Assembly: GCA_947044405.1 (NCBI GenBank)
Contig: CAMRHE010000459.1
Location: 434,001 to 498,000, forward strand
Source: Leptodactylus fallax
Taxonomy: Eukaryota; Chordata; Amphibia; Anura; Leptodactylidae
Reading direction: 5' to 3'
DNA: 64,000 nucleotides
Part shown: positions 11,801-20,832 of the stretch, piece after piece
Layout of the letters: every line of letters begins with the position of its first letter
Numbering within the stretch: the first letter of the stretch is position 1
Position numbers and translations under genes: made by a program
The notes under the pieces: generated by a model
Told to the model about the DNA's origin: nothing
Seen by the model: only the letters and a program-made list of their open reading frames with translations
The model's database searches: none

Positions 11801-13500
11801 CTCTGGGTTTCCTCGCCGTCTTCCTCTGGGTTTCCTCGCCGTCTTCCTCTGGGTTTCCTCGCCGTCTTTCTCTGGGTTTCCTCGCCGTCTTCCTCTGGGT
11901 TTCCTCGCCGTCTTTCTCTGGGTTTCCTCGCCGTCTTCCTCTGGGTTTCCTCGCCGTCTTCCTCTGGGTTTCCTCGCCGTCTTCCTCTGGGTTTCCTCGC
12001 CGTCTTCCTCTGGGTTTCCTCGCCGTCTTCCTCTGGGTTTCCTCGCCGTCCCCTCCTTTCTCTGGGTTTCCTCGCCGTCTTCCTCTGGGTTTCCTCGCCC
12101 TCCTCCTCTGGGTTTCCTCGCCCTCCCCTCACTGCCTTCCTCTGGGTTTCCTCGCCGTCTTCCTCTGGGTTTCCTCGCCCTCCCCCTCACTGTCTTCCTC
12201 TGGGTTTCCTCGCCCTCTTGGTTTCCTCGCCCTCCCCTCACTGTCTTCCTCTGGGTTTCCCTTGCCCTCCTCCTCTGGGTTTCCTCGCCCTCCCCTCACT
12301 GTCTTCCTCTGGGTTTCCTCACCCAACCCCAGAACCTCGCCCACTATCCCCTAATTTCTCTCTCCTCCCCCGCAGAGCACATCCGCGATCAGATCACCAT
12401 TCCTTCTGTGTTTACGGGAGCGAGCGCTGGGAAGAACTTGTCGGAGAAGTTCACGTATTATAACCAGTGAGTATTGCCCCTTGCGGCATTACGGCAGCGC
12501 CCGCACCGCGCCTCCACTTAACGCTTCTTTCTCGCACCAGCGCTCACGTCTTCCTGCTCCCTGAGTATCCCTTCAACCTTGGTTATTACTTCATCCCCTT
12601 CATCATCGTCGTGGTGATTATCATCATCATCATGTGCACCGTCATGGTAAGTACCTGGGTGGGAGCCGCAGGTGATACTCCGCGTATCTCAGCCTGTCCA
12701 GTATGTGGTGGGTTGCTGGGACTTGTAGTTCTGAAGGTACCTGTGATTTGTGTAACATTGCTGCACCCTTTCCTTACAGATTGTGCGATGCGTGCAGCAC
12801 AAGAAGAAACTGCGAAGGAACCGTCTGACTAAGGATCAGCTGAAGAAAATCCCTATCCACAAGTTCAAGAAGGGTGAGTGCGGGGCGGGGCGGGACGAGG
12901 ACACCCCATCTGTTATCTGAGGTATTTACTGCCCTCCATGTTACACATGCTGACCACCAGATGGCGCTCACTGCACATCCTCAATACTACATGTGATAAC
13001 AGGGCGAGTCATGTGACCGCGGTGACGACATTTTCTCATCTAGTGATCCGTGTTTTCCTTGCGGACAGGTGACGAGTACGACGTGTGCGCCATCTGCCTG
13101 GAGGAATACGAGGAGGGCGACAAGCTGCGTGTCCTGCCGTGTTCTCACGGTGAGTATTATAGGGTTAATACGGGTGTATTACATGGTGGTGCGGGGGGCT
13201 CACGCTGCTGCCTCTCTCCTCACAGCGTATCACTGCGGCTGTATTGACCCCTGGCTGACCAAGACCAAGCGCAACTGCCCCATCTGTAAGTGCCGCATCC
13301 TGCGCTCCGAAGACGATTCAGACTCTGACGACGAGGGGCGGGAGGCGGCGGACGGCGAGCGCGGAGGCGATGAAAGTGACAACGAGCGGACGCCTCTCCT
13401 CAGACCTTCTCCCACGTTTGGAAGCATGGAGGACACCCCTCCCCCAATGACACAAGGGGGGGAGCAGGGGAATACGATGACCACGGCGGTTGTGGTGTGA
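5738..13500 (+). CDS. RNF167: RNF167, PA-TM-RING E3 ubiquitin ligase (nine coding exons)
   Basis: Joining 5738-5839, 8346-8432, 8641-8763, 11481-11568, 12376-12466, 12541-12646, 12780-12873, 13069-13149 and 13226-13500 gives 1047 nt, 348 residues; human RNF167 has 350. Every intron is GT-AG and all phases match. Order: hydrophobic signal segment (about 17-27), protease-associated lumenal domain (about 35-164), one membrane helix (about 176-201), basic cytosolic linker, RING-H2 (237-278; C237, C240, C255, H257, H260, C263, C275, C278 all present) and an acidic Ser/Asp tail with a TPLL motif. Family members are endosomal/lysosomal membrane E3 ligases that pass ubiquitin from an E2 to membrane cargo. 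The paralogue RNF13 is similar in sequence; the convergent PFN1 neighbour and the length favour RNF167. The start codon is the weakest part (see exon 1). Confidence 0.93.
5880..8330. repeat. 46/54-bp minisatellite in RNF167 intron 2
   Basis: Units of 46 bp are built from GGTATACGGGGGAGGGTCTG and GTACGTTATCGGGTTATTAC, then AGCTCT. A 54-bp form adds GGATCTCT, and 46+54 pairs give a 100-bp higher-order period in 7700-8230. The 5' part (5880-6400) and 7080-7560 are irregular. The array stops about 15 bp before the exon 2 boundary, directly against its pyrimidine tract. Long open frames on both strands here are not genes. Confidence 0.95.
8346..8432 (+). CDS. RNF167: RNF167 coding exon 2
   Basis: The acceptor TTTGTCTCCTCCAG is followed by 29 whole codons and donor AGG|GTAAGT. 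It encodes the start of the protease-associated domain, including [13 protein letters not shown], which matches the conserved DFxDLPAxFG segment of RNF13/RNF167. Phase 0 at both ends. Confidence 0.93.
8641..8763 (+). CDS. RNF167: RNF167 coding exon 3
   Basis: The acceptor TTCATCAG ends at 8640; 41 codons follow to donor AAG|GTAAGG. The exon encodes [13 protein letters not shown] and [12 protein letters not shown], all hallmarks of the RNF13/RNF167 PA domain. The intron array begins within about 10 bp of the donor. Confidence 0.95.
8764..11445. repeat. 46-bp GC-box minisatellite in RNF167 intron 3
   Basis: About 58 units of GATACAGACAGGAGGAGCTA, GGAGCCTGCC and CCGCCCCCTGCAGGGT. Variants include TATGAGCC for TAGGAGCC, CCTCCTGCTGGG for CCCCCTGCAGGG, and short units lacking GACA. 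The short units recur near 10003, 10504 and 11002, showing a roughly 500-bp (11-unit) higher-order repeat. Each standard unit carries a GC box (CCCCGCCCC) and a CCCTGCAGGG palindrome. Open frames here are shadows. Confidence 0.97.
11481..11568 (+). CDS. RNF167: RNF167 coding exon 4
   Basis: The acceptor TTTTCTCACCCAG ends at 11480; 29 codons plus one base run to donor G|GTAAAT. It encodes [20 protein letters not shown], the strongly conserved second half of the PA domain. Ends in phase 1. Confidence 0.94.
11638..12340. repeat. 23-bp pyrimidine-rich minisatellite in RNF167 intron 4
   Basis: About 30 units of TTCCTCTGGGTTTCCTCGCC plus GTC, some with inserted CTCCCCTCACTG. The sense strand is mostly pyrimidine and the array stops about 35 bp before the exon 5 acceptor. 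The Ser/Leu/Pro-rich open frames in all three + frames, and the Arg/Glu/Gly-rich ones on the - strand, follow from the repeat. Confidence 0.95.
12376..12466 (+). CDS. RNF167: RNF167 coding exon 5
   Basis: The acceptor CTCCCCCGCAG ends at 12375; the exon runs to donor CCA|GTGAGT. It encodes [20 protein letters not shown], matching the IPSVFIGE block of the family. Enters with two bases of a split Glu codon and leaves with two bases of a His codon. Confidence 0.93.
12541..12646 (+). CDS. RNF167: RNF167 coding exon 6 (transmembrane)
   Basis: The acceptor TTTCTCGCACCAG ends at 12540 and donor ATG|GTAAGT begins at 12647. The exon encodes the end of the PA domain ([16 protein letters not shown]) and a very hydrophobic Ile/Val-rich helix, the single membrane span that separates the lumenal PA domain from the cytosolic RING. 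Confidence 0.94.
12780..12873 (+). CDS. RNF167: RNF167 coding exon 7
   Basis: The acceptor TTTCCTTACAG ends at 12779 and donor G|GTGAGT begins at 12874. It encodes the basic juxtamembrane stretch [19 protein letters not shown], typical of cytosolic sequence after a type I membrane span and conserved in the family (RNRLxKxQLKxxP). Confidence 0.94.
12951..12969 (+). promoter_or_regulatory. Single CTCF-type site in RNF167 intron 7
   Basis: TGACCACCAGATGGCGCTC agrees with the vertebrate CTCF consensus TGGCCACCAGGGGGCGCTA at nearly every strongly weighted position, allowing the R and K positions of CCASYAGRKGGCRSY. It lies in unique DNA about 80 bp after exon 7, in the same orientation as the motif array at 20131-20832. 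Occupancy is inferred from the motif only. Confidence 0.6.
13069..13149 (+). CDS. RNF167: RNF167 coding exon 8 (RING-H2, first half)
   Basis: The acceptor CTTGCGGACAG ends at 13068 and donor CACG|GTGAGT begins at 13150. It encodes [20 protein letters not shown] and then VLPCSH, supplying zinc ligands C237, C240, C255 and H257. The intron that splits the RING lies just after PCSH. Confidence 0.96.
13226..13500 (+). CDS. RNF167: RNF167 coding exon 9 (RING-H2 second half and tail)
   Basis: The acceptor CTCTCCTCACAG ends at 13225; the stop TGA is at 13498-13500. The exon completes the RING ([11 protein letters not shown] and NCPIC, giving H260, C263, C275, C278). It then encodes an acidic tail rich in Asp, Ser and Glu with the conserved NERTPLLRP segment, a likely dileucine-type sorting signal, and a Val-rich C terminus. 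Confidence 0.96.
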
Positions 13501-13770
13501 GGCTCCTCCCACATGTCTATTATCCTCTGCTCTGTGACTGACACACTACATGCCCCTCCCCGTGATGATGATGGTGGTGGTTTGTTTCCCCCTTGTTCCT
13601 ATGTTATGACGTGATTTGGTTATTTCCCATCAGCCTTTGCTTCCTGCCATCATGGCGACCATGTTGTGGAATTACTACAAGACTGAGGCGGATGCTGGGG
13701 GTGGTTGTGCTCCCCTATTACCTCTGTAATTAATCTTTCTCTAATTTCCTGTACAGGTTTTATATAAATG
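13501..13770 (+). other. RNF167: RNF167 3' UTR with weak polyadenylation signal
   Basis: Unique AT-richer sequence follows the stop codon. No AATAAA is seen; TATAAA at 13763-13768 is a known weaker variant and is the best candidate, giving a 3' UTR of about 280 nt. The cleavage point is inferred. Confidence 0.4.
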
Positions 13771-13904
13771 ACATTTCCTAACGACCCCGGTGTCTGTGGC
13801 TTCTGTGTACGGCGGGTCATGTGACCAACATGGCCGCCCACTGAGCGTGTGCAGTCCTGTGTGTGACAACCAGGGCAGAGCCAGAACTGAGTCACGGCCA
13901 TAAT

Positions 13905-14010
13905 AGATGGTGTCGAGACTCCACCCGGGATATCGCAGGCTACACCATAATAGTCATTATATCAGTAATATCCCTGCCCCTGGCTCATACTCTAGTCACA
14001 GCCGGGGCTG
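13905..14010. repeat. Left copy of a diverged interspersed repeat flanking the 37-bp array
   Basis: The stretch from GATGGTGTCGAGACTC to CTCTAGTCACAGCCGGGGCT aligns with 15064-15175 on the other side of the array. Shared blocks include CACCATAATAGT / CACAATAATAGT and CTCTAGTCACAGCC. Its last 30 bp closely resemble the array unit, so the array probably grew from it. The element class is not recognised. Confidence 0.6.
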
Positions 14011-15055
14011 CGGACGCGACGCCCCGAGTCGGTCACTGCCGGAGCTGCGGACGCGACGGCCCTAGTCGGTCACTGCCGGAGCTGCGGACGCGACGGCCCT
14101 AGTCGGTCACTGCCGGAGCTGCGGACGCGACGGCCCTAGTCGGTCACTGCCGGAGCTGCGGACGCGACGGCCCTAGTCGGTCACTGCCGGAGCTGCGGAC
14201 GCGACGGCCCTAGTCGGTCACTGCCGGAGCTGCGGGCGCGGCCCGACGCCGGAGCGGACGGGCCCTAGTCGGTCACTGCCGGAGCTGCGGACGCGACGGC
14301 CCTAGTCGGTCACTGCCGGAGCTGCGGACGCGACGGCCCTAGTCGGTCACTGCCGGAGCTGCGGACGCGACGGCCCTAGTCGGTCACTGCCGGAGCTGCG
14401 GACGCGACGGCCCTAGTCGGTCACTGCCGGAGCTGCGGCGCGACGGCCCTAGTCGGTCACTGCCGGAGCTGCGGACGCGACGGCCCTAGTCGGTCACTGC
14501 CGGAGCTGCGGACGCGACGGCCCTAGTCGGTCACTGCCGGAGCTGCGGACGCGACGGCCCTAGTCGGTCACTGCCGGAGCTGCGGACGCGACGGCCCTAG
14601 TCGGTCACTGCCGGAGCTGCGGACGCGACGGCCCTAGTCGGTCACTGCCGGGGCTGCGGACGCGACGGCCTTAGTCGGTCACTGCCGGAGCTGCGGACGC
14701 GACGGCCTTAGTCGGTCACTGCCGGGGCTGCGGACGCGACGGCCTTAGTCGGTCACTGCCGGGGCTGCGGACGCGGCGGCCTTAGTCGGTCACTGCCGGG
14801 GCTGCGGACGCGACGCGCGGCCTTAGTCGGTCACTGCCGGGGCTGCGGACGCGACGGCCTTAGTCGGTCACTGCCGGGGCTGCGGACGCGACGGCCTTAG
14901 TCGGTCACTGCCGGGGCTGCGGACGCGACGGCCTTAGTCGGTCACTGCCGGGGCTGCGGACGCGCGCCCCAGTCGGCACTGCCGGAGCTGCGGACGCGGC
15001 GGCCCCAGTCGGTCACTGCCGGGGCTGCGGACGAGACGGCCCTAGTCGGTCACTG
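14005..15055. repeat. 37-bp CpG-rich minisatellite
   Basis: About 28 units of GTCACTGCCGGAGCTGCGGA and CGCGACGGCCCTAGTCG. There are six CpG per intact unit. Two subtypes are ordered along the array: GGAGCTG/CCCTAG to the left and GGGGCTG/CCTTAG to the right of about 14640. Three damaged units lie near 14240, 14435 and 14960. Confidence 0.96.
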
Positions 15056-15063
15056 CCGTAGTA

Positions 15064-15175
15064 GACGATGTCGAGGCTCATCCTGGAATTATACAAGTTA
15101 CACAATAATAGTAATAATTCTGCACTGCTGCTTGTATCATCCTCTAGTCACAGCCAGAGCTGCAGACACTGCAAT
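15064..15175. repeat. Right copy of the diverged interspersed repeat
   Basis: Partner of 13905-14010. It ends in CTCTAGTCACAGCCAGAGCT, where array CpGs appear as CpA or TpG, as expected for an older, methylation-decayed copy. The Tc1-type element begins about 70 bp further on. Confidence 0.6.
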
Positions 15176-15245
15176 CTCAGATTTTGTTATATGTACGTAT
15201 TTCTTGAAGAAGAAGAAAGCAGCGGAGAGAGATATGAGATACATA

Positions 15246-16569
15246 CAGCGCCTTGTAAAAGTCTTCACACCCCTAAACTTTGTCACATTTTGTCACAACC
15301 ACAAACTTCAATGTATTTTCTTGAGATTTTCAGTGATAACAAAACAAAGTATCAGATAATTGTGAAGTGGAAGGAAAATAATACAAGATCATCAAATCTG
15401 TAATCCAATAAGAATCTGACAAGTGTGACGTGTAAAAGTCTTCAGCCCCCTATAGCAATACTTTGTAGAGTCTCCTTTGGCCACAATTCCAGCTCCAAGT
15501 CTTTTGGGCTCGGTCTCTTCCAGCTTTGCACATCTAGAGATGAGATTTCTGCCCCAGATTGGATGGAGCGTCTGTGATCAGTAATTCTCATGTCTTGCCC
15601 CAGATGTACAATGGGATTTGGGCCTGGACTGTGACTGGGCCGTTCTAACCCCGGAATATTCTGTCATCTAAACCTTCCCCTGGAGCTCGGGCTGGAGGTT
15701 TAGGGTCATTGTCTTGCTGGAATCTCCTTCCCAGTCTTGTCTTTTGCAGCCTCCAGTCTCAGGTTTTCTTCCAGGATTGGCCTGTATTTAGCTCCCTCCA
15801 TCTTGCCATCCCCTCTGAGCAGCTTCCCTGTCCCCCCAGCATGATGCTGCCCCCTATGTGTCACAGTGGGGATGACGGGGTGCTCAGGGGGATGAGCAGG
15901 GTTACTTTGTATTTAGGCCATAGAGTCCACCTTTGGTCTCCTCTGAGCAGAGCTCCTTCTCCCACATGTTTGCTGTGTCTCCTATATGACTTGTGGCCAT
16001 AAACTGCAGACGCCACTTCTTATGTCTTTCTTACAACAATGGTTTCCTTCTTGCCGCTCTTCCATATAGATTGGCAGATTTGTGGGGTGCGCAGTGACTT
16101 CTAGTTGTCCTGTGGACAGATTCTCCCTGTACCTGAGGATTTCTGCAGCTCCTCCACATGGGCCTCTTGGCTGCTTCTCTGACCAGCGCTCTCCTTACTC
16201 AGTGATCTGGTAATTTAGGTGGACGGCCATGTCTTGGTAGGTTTGCAGTTGTAGAATACTTTCTCCAGAGCTCCTTGAGATGCTCAAAGCTTGGGATATG
16301 TTCTTATAGCCTAACCCTGCTTTACACTTCTCCACCACTTTATCTCTGCGCTGTCTGGTGAGTTCCTTGGTCTTCATGATGCTGTTTGTTCACTAGTGTT
16401 CTGTAACAAACCACTGAGGCCTTCACAGAACAGGAGTATATACTGAGACTACGTTACACACAGCCGGACTCTATTAACTCATTAAGTGAGTTCTGAAGGT
16501 AATTGTGTGCACTTTATTATATTTAGGGGTATCAGAGTACAGGGGGCTGAAGACTTTTGCAAGGCATTG
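15246..16569 (-). mobile_element. Tc1/mariner-type DNA transposon (non-autonomous, decayed)
   Basis: A 1324-bp element has inverted ends: CAGCGCCTTGTAAAAGTCTT on the left and, in reverse complement at the right end, CAATGCCTTGCAAAAGTCTT. Each end is bordered by a TA dinucleotide (15244-15245 and 16570-16571), the standard Tc1 target duplication. A second internal copy of TGTAAAAGTCTTCAGCCCCC near 15430 suggests an IR/DR-type terminus. A broken transposase is read on the - strand. Confidence 0.9.
15480..16377 (-). pseudogene. Broken Tc1-type transposase
   Basis: The - strand opens with MKTKELTRQRRDKVVEKCKA followed by GLGYKNISQALSIS, the N-terminal helix-turn-helix region of Tc1 transposases. 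The conserved FQQDNDPK motif, which contains a catalytic Asp, is readable at 15699-15722. No frame spans the family's usual length of about 340 residues, and the first open stretch ends at 16195, so frameshifts and stops have inactivated it. The 3' limit given is approximate. Confidence 0.85.
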
Positions 16570-16734
16570 TAGAGAGATAGATGTAGAGCACCTCCCTCTG
16601 GCAAGTCACAGTGATGTAGTTAGTGCAGTGGGAAATATCTAAGGACTGGGGGAAGAGAAGGAAATGACCAGTCTGTACCGTTACATAGACATCAATGTTA
16701 TTTAGTTGTTATTTAGGCTGTTGGTTGTGACCAG
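16570..16734. other. Short unique spacer
   Basis: Non-repetitive sequence between the transposon and the 52-bp array. No coding frame, RNA gene or clear regulatory motif is seen. Confidence 0.5.
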
Positions 16735-19425
16735 CTCCCGGGGTAGGCTATTCTACAGACTTACAGCTCTTACAGTATATAGTCAGCTCCTGGGGTAGGC
16801 TATTCTACAGACCCACGGCTCTTACAGTATACAGCCAGCTCCCGGGGTAGGCTATTCTACAGACCCACGGCTCTTACAGTATACAGCCAGCTCCCGGGGT
16901 AGGCTATTCTACAGACCCACGGCTCTTACAGTATATAGCCAGCTCCCGGGGTAGGCTATTCTACAGACTCACGGCTCTTACAGTATATAGTCAGCTCCCG
17001 GGGTAGGCTATTCTACAGACCCACGGCTCTTACAGTATACAGCCAGCTCCTGGGGTAGGCTATTCTACAGACCCACGGCTCTTACAGTATACAGCCAGCT
17101 CCCGGGGTAGGCTATTCTACAGACTCACGGCTCTTACAGTATATAGTCAGCTCCTGGGGTAGGCTATTCTACAGATTCACGGCTCTTACAGTATACAGCC
17201 AGCTCCCGGGGTCGGCTATTCTACAGACCCACGGCTCTTACAGTATACAGCCAGCTCCCGGGGTCGGCTATTCTACAGACCCACGGCTCTTACAGTATAC
17301 AGCCAGCTCCCGGGGTAGGCTATTCTACAGACCCACGGCTCTTACAGTATACAGCCAGCTCCCGGGGTCGGCTATTCTACAGACCCACGGCTCTTACAGT
17401 ATACAGCCAGCTCCCGGGGTCGGCTATTCTACAGACCCACGGCTCTTACAGTATACAGCCAGCTCCCGGGGGTCGGCTATTCTACAGACCCACGGCTCTT
17501 ACAGTATACAGCCAGCTCCCGGGGTAGGCTATTCTACAGACCCACGGCTCTTACAGTATACAGCCAGCTCCCGGGGTCGGCTATTCTACAGACCCACGGC
17601 TCTTACAGTATACAGCCAGCTCCCGGGGTCGGCTATTCTACAGACCCACGGCTCTTACAGTATACAGCCAGCTCCCGGGGTAGGCTATTCTACAGACCCA
17701 CGGCTCTTACAGTATACAGCCAGCTCCCGGGGTCGGCTATTCTACAGACCCACGGCTCTTACAGTATACAGCCAGCTCCCGGGGTAGGCTATTCTACAGA
17801 CCCACGGCTCTTACAGTATACAGCCAGCTCCCGGGGTCGGCTATTCTACAGACCCACGGCTCTTACAGTATACAGCCAGCTCCCGGGGTCGGCTATTCTA
17901 CAGACCCACGGCTCTTACAGCATACAGCCAGCTCCCGGGGTCGGCTATTCTACAGACCCACGGCTCTTACAGCATACAGCCAGCTCCCGGGGTCGGCTAT
18001 TCTACAGACCCACGGCTCTTACAGCATACAGCCAGCTCCCGGGGTCGGCTATTCTACAGACCCACGGCTCTTACAGCATACAGCCAGCTCCCGGGGTCGG
18101 CTATTCTACAGACCCACGGCTCTTACAGCATACAGCCAGCTCCCGGGGTAGGCTATTCTACAGATTCACGGCTCTTACAGCATACAGCCAGCTCCCGGGG
18201 TCGGCTATTCTACAGACTCACGGCTCTTACAGCATACAGTCAGCTCCCGGGGTAGGCTATTCTACATACCCACGGCTCTTACAGTATACAGCCAGCTCCC
18301 CGGGGTCGGCTATTCTACAGACCCACGGCTCTTACAGTATACAGCCAGCTCCCGGGGTCGGCTATTCTACAGAATCACGGCTCTTACAGTATACAGCCAG
18401 CTCCCGGGGTCGGCTATTCTACAGACCCACGGCTCTTACAGTATACAGCCAGCTCCCGGGGTAGGCTATTCTACAGACTCACGGCTCTTACAGTATATAG
18501 TCAGCTCCCGGGGTAGGCTATTCTACAGACCCACGGCTCTTACAGTATACAGCCAGCTCCCGGGGTAGGCTATTCTACAGACTCACGGCTCTTACAGTAT
18601 ACAGTCAGCTCCCGGGGTAGGCTATTCTACAGACTCACGGCTCTTACAGTATACAGCCAGCTCCCGGGGTCGGCTATTCTACAGACCCACGGCTCTTACA
18701 GTATATAGCCAGCTCCTGGGGTAGGCTATTCTACAGACTCACGGCTCTTACAGTATACAGCCAGCTCCCGGGGTCGGCTATTCTACAGACCCACGGCTCT
18801 TACAGTATACAGCCAGCTCCCGGGGTAGGCTATTCTACAGACCCACGGCTCTTACAGTATACAGCCAGCTCCCGGGGCGGCTATTCACAGACCCACGGCT
18901 CTTACAGTATACAGCCAGCTCCCGGGGTCGGCTATTCTACAGACCCACGGCTCTTACAGTATACAGCCAGCTCCCGGGGTAGGCTATTCTACAGACCCAC
19001 GGCTCTTACAGTATACAGCCAGCTCCCGGGGTCGGCTATTCTACAGAATCACGGCTCTTACAGTATACAGCCAGCTCCCGGGGTCGGCTATTCTACAGAC
19101 CCACGGCTCTTACAGTATACAGCCAGCTCCCGGGGTCGGCTATTCTACAGACCCACGGCTCTTACAGTATACAGTCAGCTCCCGGGGTAGGCTATTCTAC
19201 AGACCCACGGCTCTTACAGTATACAGCCAGCTCCCGGGGTCGGCTATTCTACAGAATCACGGCTCTTACAGTATACAGCCAGCTCCCGGGGTAGGCTATT
19301 CTACAGACCCACGGCTCTTACAGTATACAGCCAGCTCCCGGGGTAGGCTATTCTACAGACCCACGGCTCTTACAGTATACAGCCAGCTCCCGGGGTAGGC
19401 TATTCTACAGACCCACGGTCCTTAT
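16735..19425. repeat. 52-bp minisatellite with SmaI-type palindrome
   Basis: About 51 units of CAGCTCCCGGGGTAGGCTAT, TCTACAGACCCACGGCTCTT and ACAGTATACAGC. Variants are GGTCGG for GGTAGG, CATACAG for TATACAG (clustered at 17920-18250), and ACTCACGG or AATCACGG for ACCCACGG. Nearly every unit holds CCCGGG. The clustering of variants points to block duplication. Confidence 0.97.
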
Positions 19426-20125
19426 GGTGGAGAAGCCTTGTCATGTTTGAACCTTTCCCCTCTACCCCGCCCCAGCCGGAGGTAGTGTCTCCTTGCCTTT
19501 TGGAGCCCAGAACTGAACTGCATCTACCAGATGGGGGCGCACTAATGATTTCTACGGTGATATATTCCACACCCCTTACACTACATGACAATATCCTGCC
19601 GGCCTTACAAGCAGCTGACTGACTCTCCAGCTCCCCATAGGACATCGTTCACATGCACATTATTGCCAAGTGGCTGCTGAATTGCTCGGACGTCCCCCAC
19701 ACGAGATATTCCTCATGGTCATCCAATAAACATGCACACTCAGCACCTGAGGGGTGGAGTGAGCGGCCACCGTACCCCTGCCCTCTCTACTGGTCACCAG
19801 AGGCGCCGCAGAGCAGTCAGCTTACAGTATTGTGATCTAGTCAGGACTGGGCAGGATCTACTGGATCCCGGACACTGAATAGAACTTTATTCATCCCTGA
19901 CAAGCAGACAGTCTCCTCCGCTCCCCCAGGGCAGGCATTTACTGTGGGCCCTGCCAGGTGCAGGGCGTGGCCTGTGCCAGGGCAGGAAAGTGTTAATGTA
20001 CATGTGACCAGTATTCCCAGTCTAGCTGTGTGTATACTGGGTTTACAGCGGCCGCTCCTCCAGACCAGCCTACAAAGCAAACACATGGCTGATAACCGCA
20101 CAATGGAGGGCAGAGGACGCCTGCC
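19426..20125. other. Unique intergenic segment
   Basis: About 700 bp without tandem structure lie between two arrays. Partial CTCF-like words occur at about 19527 (CCAGATGGGGGCGC) and 19797 (CACCAGAGGCGCCGC). Several GCAGGG/CCCTGCC words near 19920-19990 could pair with one another. Short open frames on both strands resemble no protein I know, and none has convincing splice signals. Confidence 0.5.
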
Positions 20126-20832
20126 AGCAACCAGCAGGGGGCGGCGGGCCTCGTTATGTAGCCACCAGCAGGGGGCGGCGGGCCTCGTTATGTAGCCACC
20201 AGCAGGGGGCGGCGGGCCTCGTTATGTAACCACCAGCAGGGGGCGGCGGGCCTCGTTATGTAGCCACCAGCAGGGGGCGGCGGGCCTCGTTATGTAGCCA
20301 CCAGCAGGGGGCGGCGGGCCTCGTTATGTAGCCACCAGCAGGGGGCGGCGGGCCTCGTTATGTAGCCACCAGCAGGGGGCGGCGGGCCTCGTTATGTAGC
20401 CACCAGCAGGGGGCGGCGGGCCTCGTTATGTAGCCACCAGCAGGGGGCGGCGGGCCTCGTTATGTAACCACCAGCAGGGGGCGGCGGGCCTCGTTATGTA
20501 GCCACCAGCAGGGGGTGGCGGGCCTCCTTACGTAGGAACCAGCAGGGGGCGGTGGGCCTCGTTATGTAGCCACCAGCAGGGGGCGGCGGGCCTCGTTACG
20601 TAGGAACCAGCAGGGGGCGGCGGGCCTCGTTACGTAGGAACCAGCAGGGGGCGGTGGGCCTCGTTATGTAGCCACCAGTAGGGGGCGGCGGGCCTCGTTA
20701 CGTAGGAACCAGCAGGGGGCGGCGGGCCTCGTTACGTAGGAACCAGCAGGGGGCGGCGGGCCTCGTTACGTAGGAACCAGCAGGGGGCGGCGGGCCTCGT
20801 TAGGTAGGAACCAGCAGGGGGCGGCGGCCTCC
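20126..20832 (+). repeat. 34-bp array of 21 CTCF-type motifs
   Basis: There are 21 units of AGCCACCAGCAGGGGGCGGC followed by GGGCCTCGTTATGT. In 20 of them CCAGCAGGGGGCGGC (or CCAGTAGGGGGCGGC) fits the published CTCF core CCASYAGRKGGCRSY at all 15 positions. One unit, near 20504, has GGGGGTGGC and fails one position. All are in + orientation. Left units have GTTATGTAGCCACC; right units mostly have GTTACGTAGGAACC, which changes the 5' side of the motif. The array sits between the 3' ends of RNF167 and PFN1. Confidence 0.9.
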
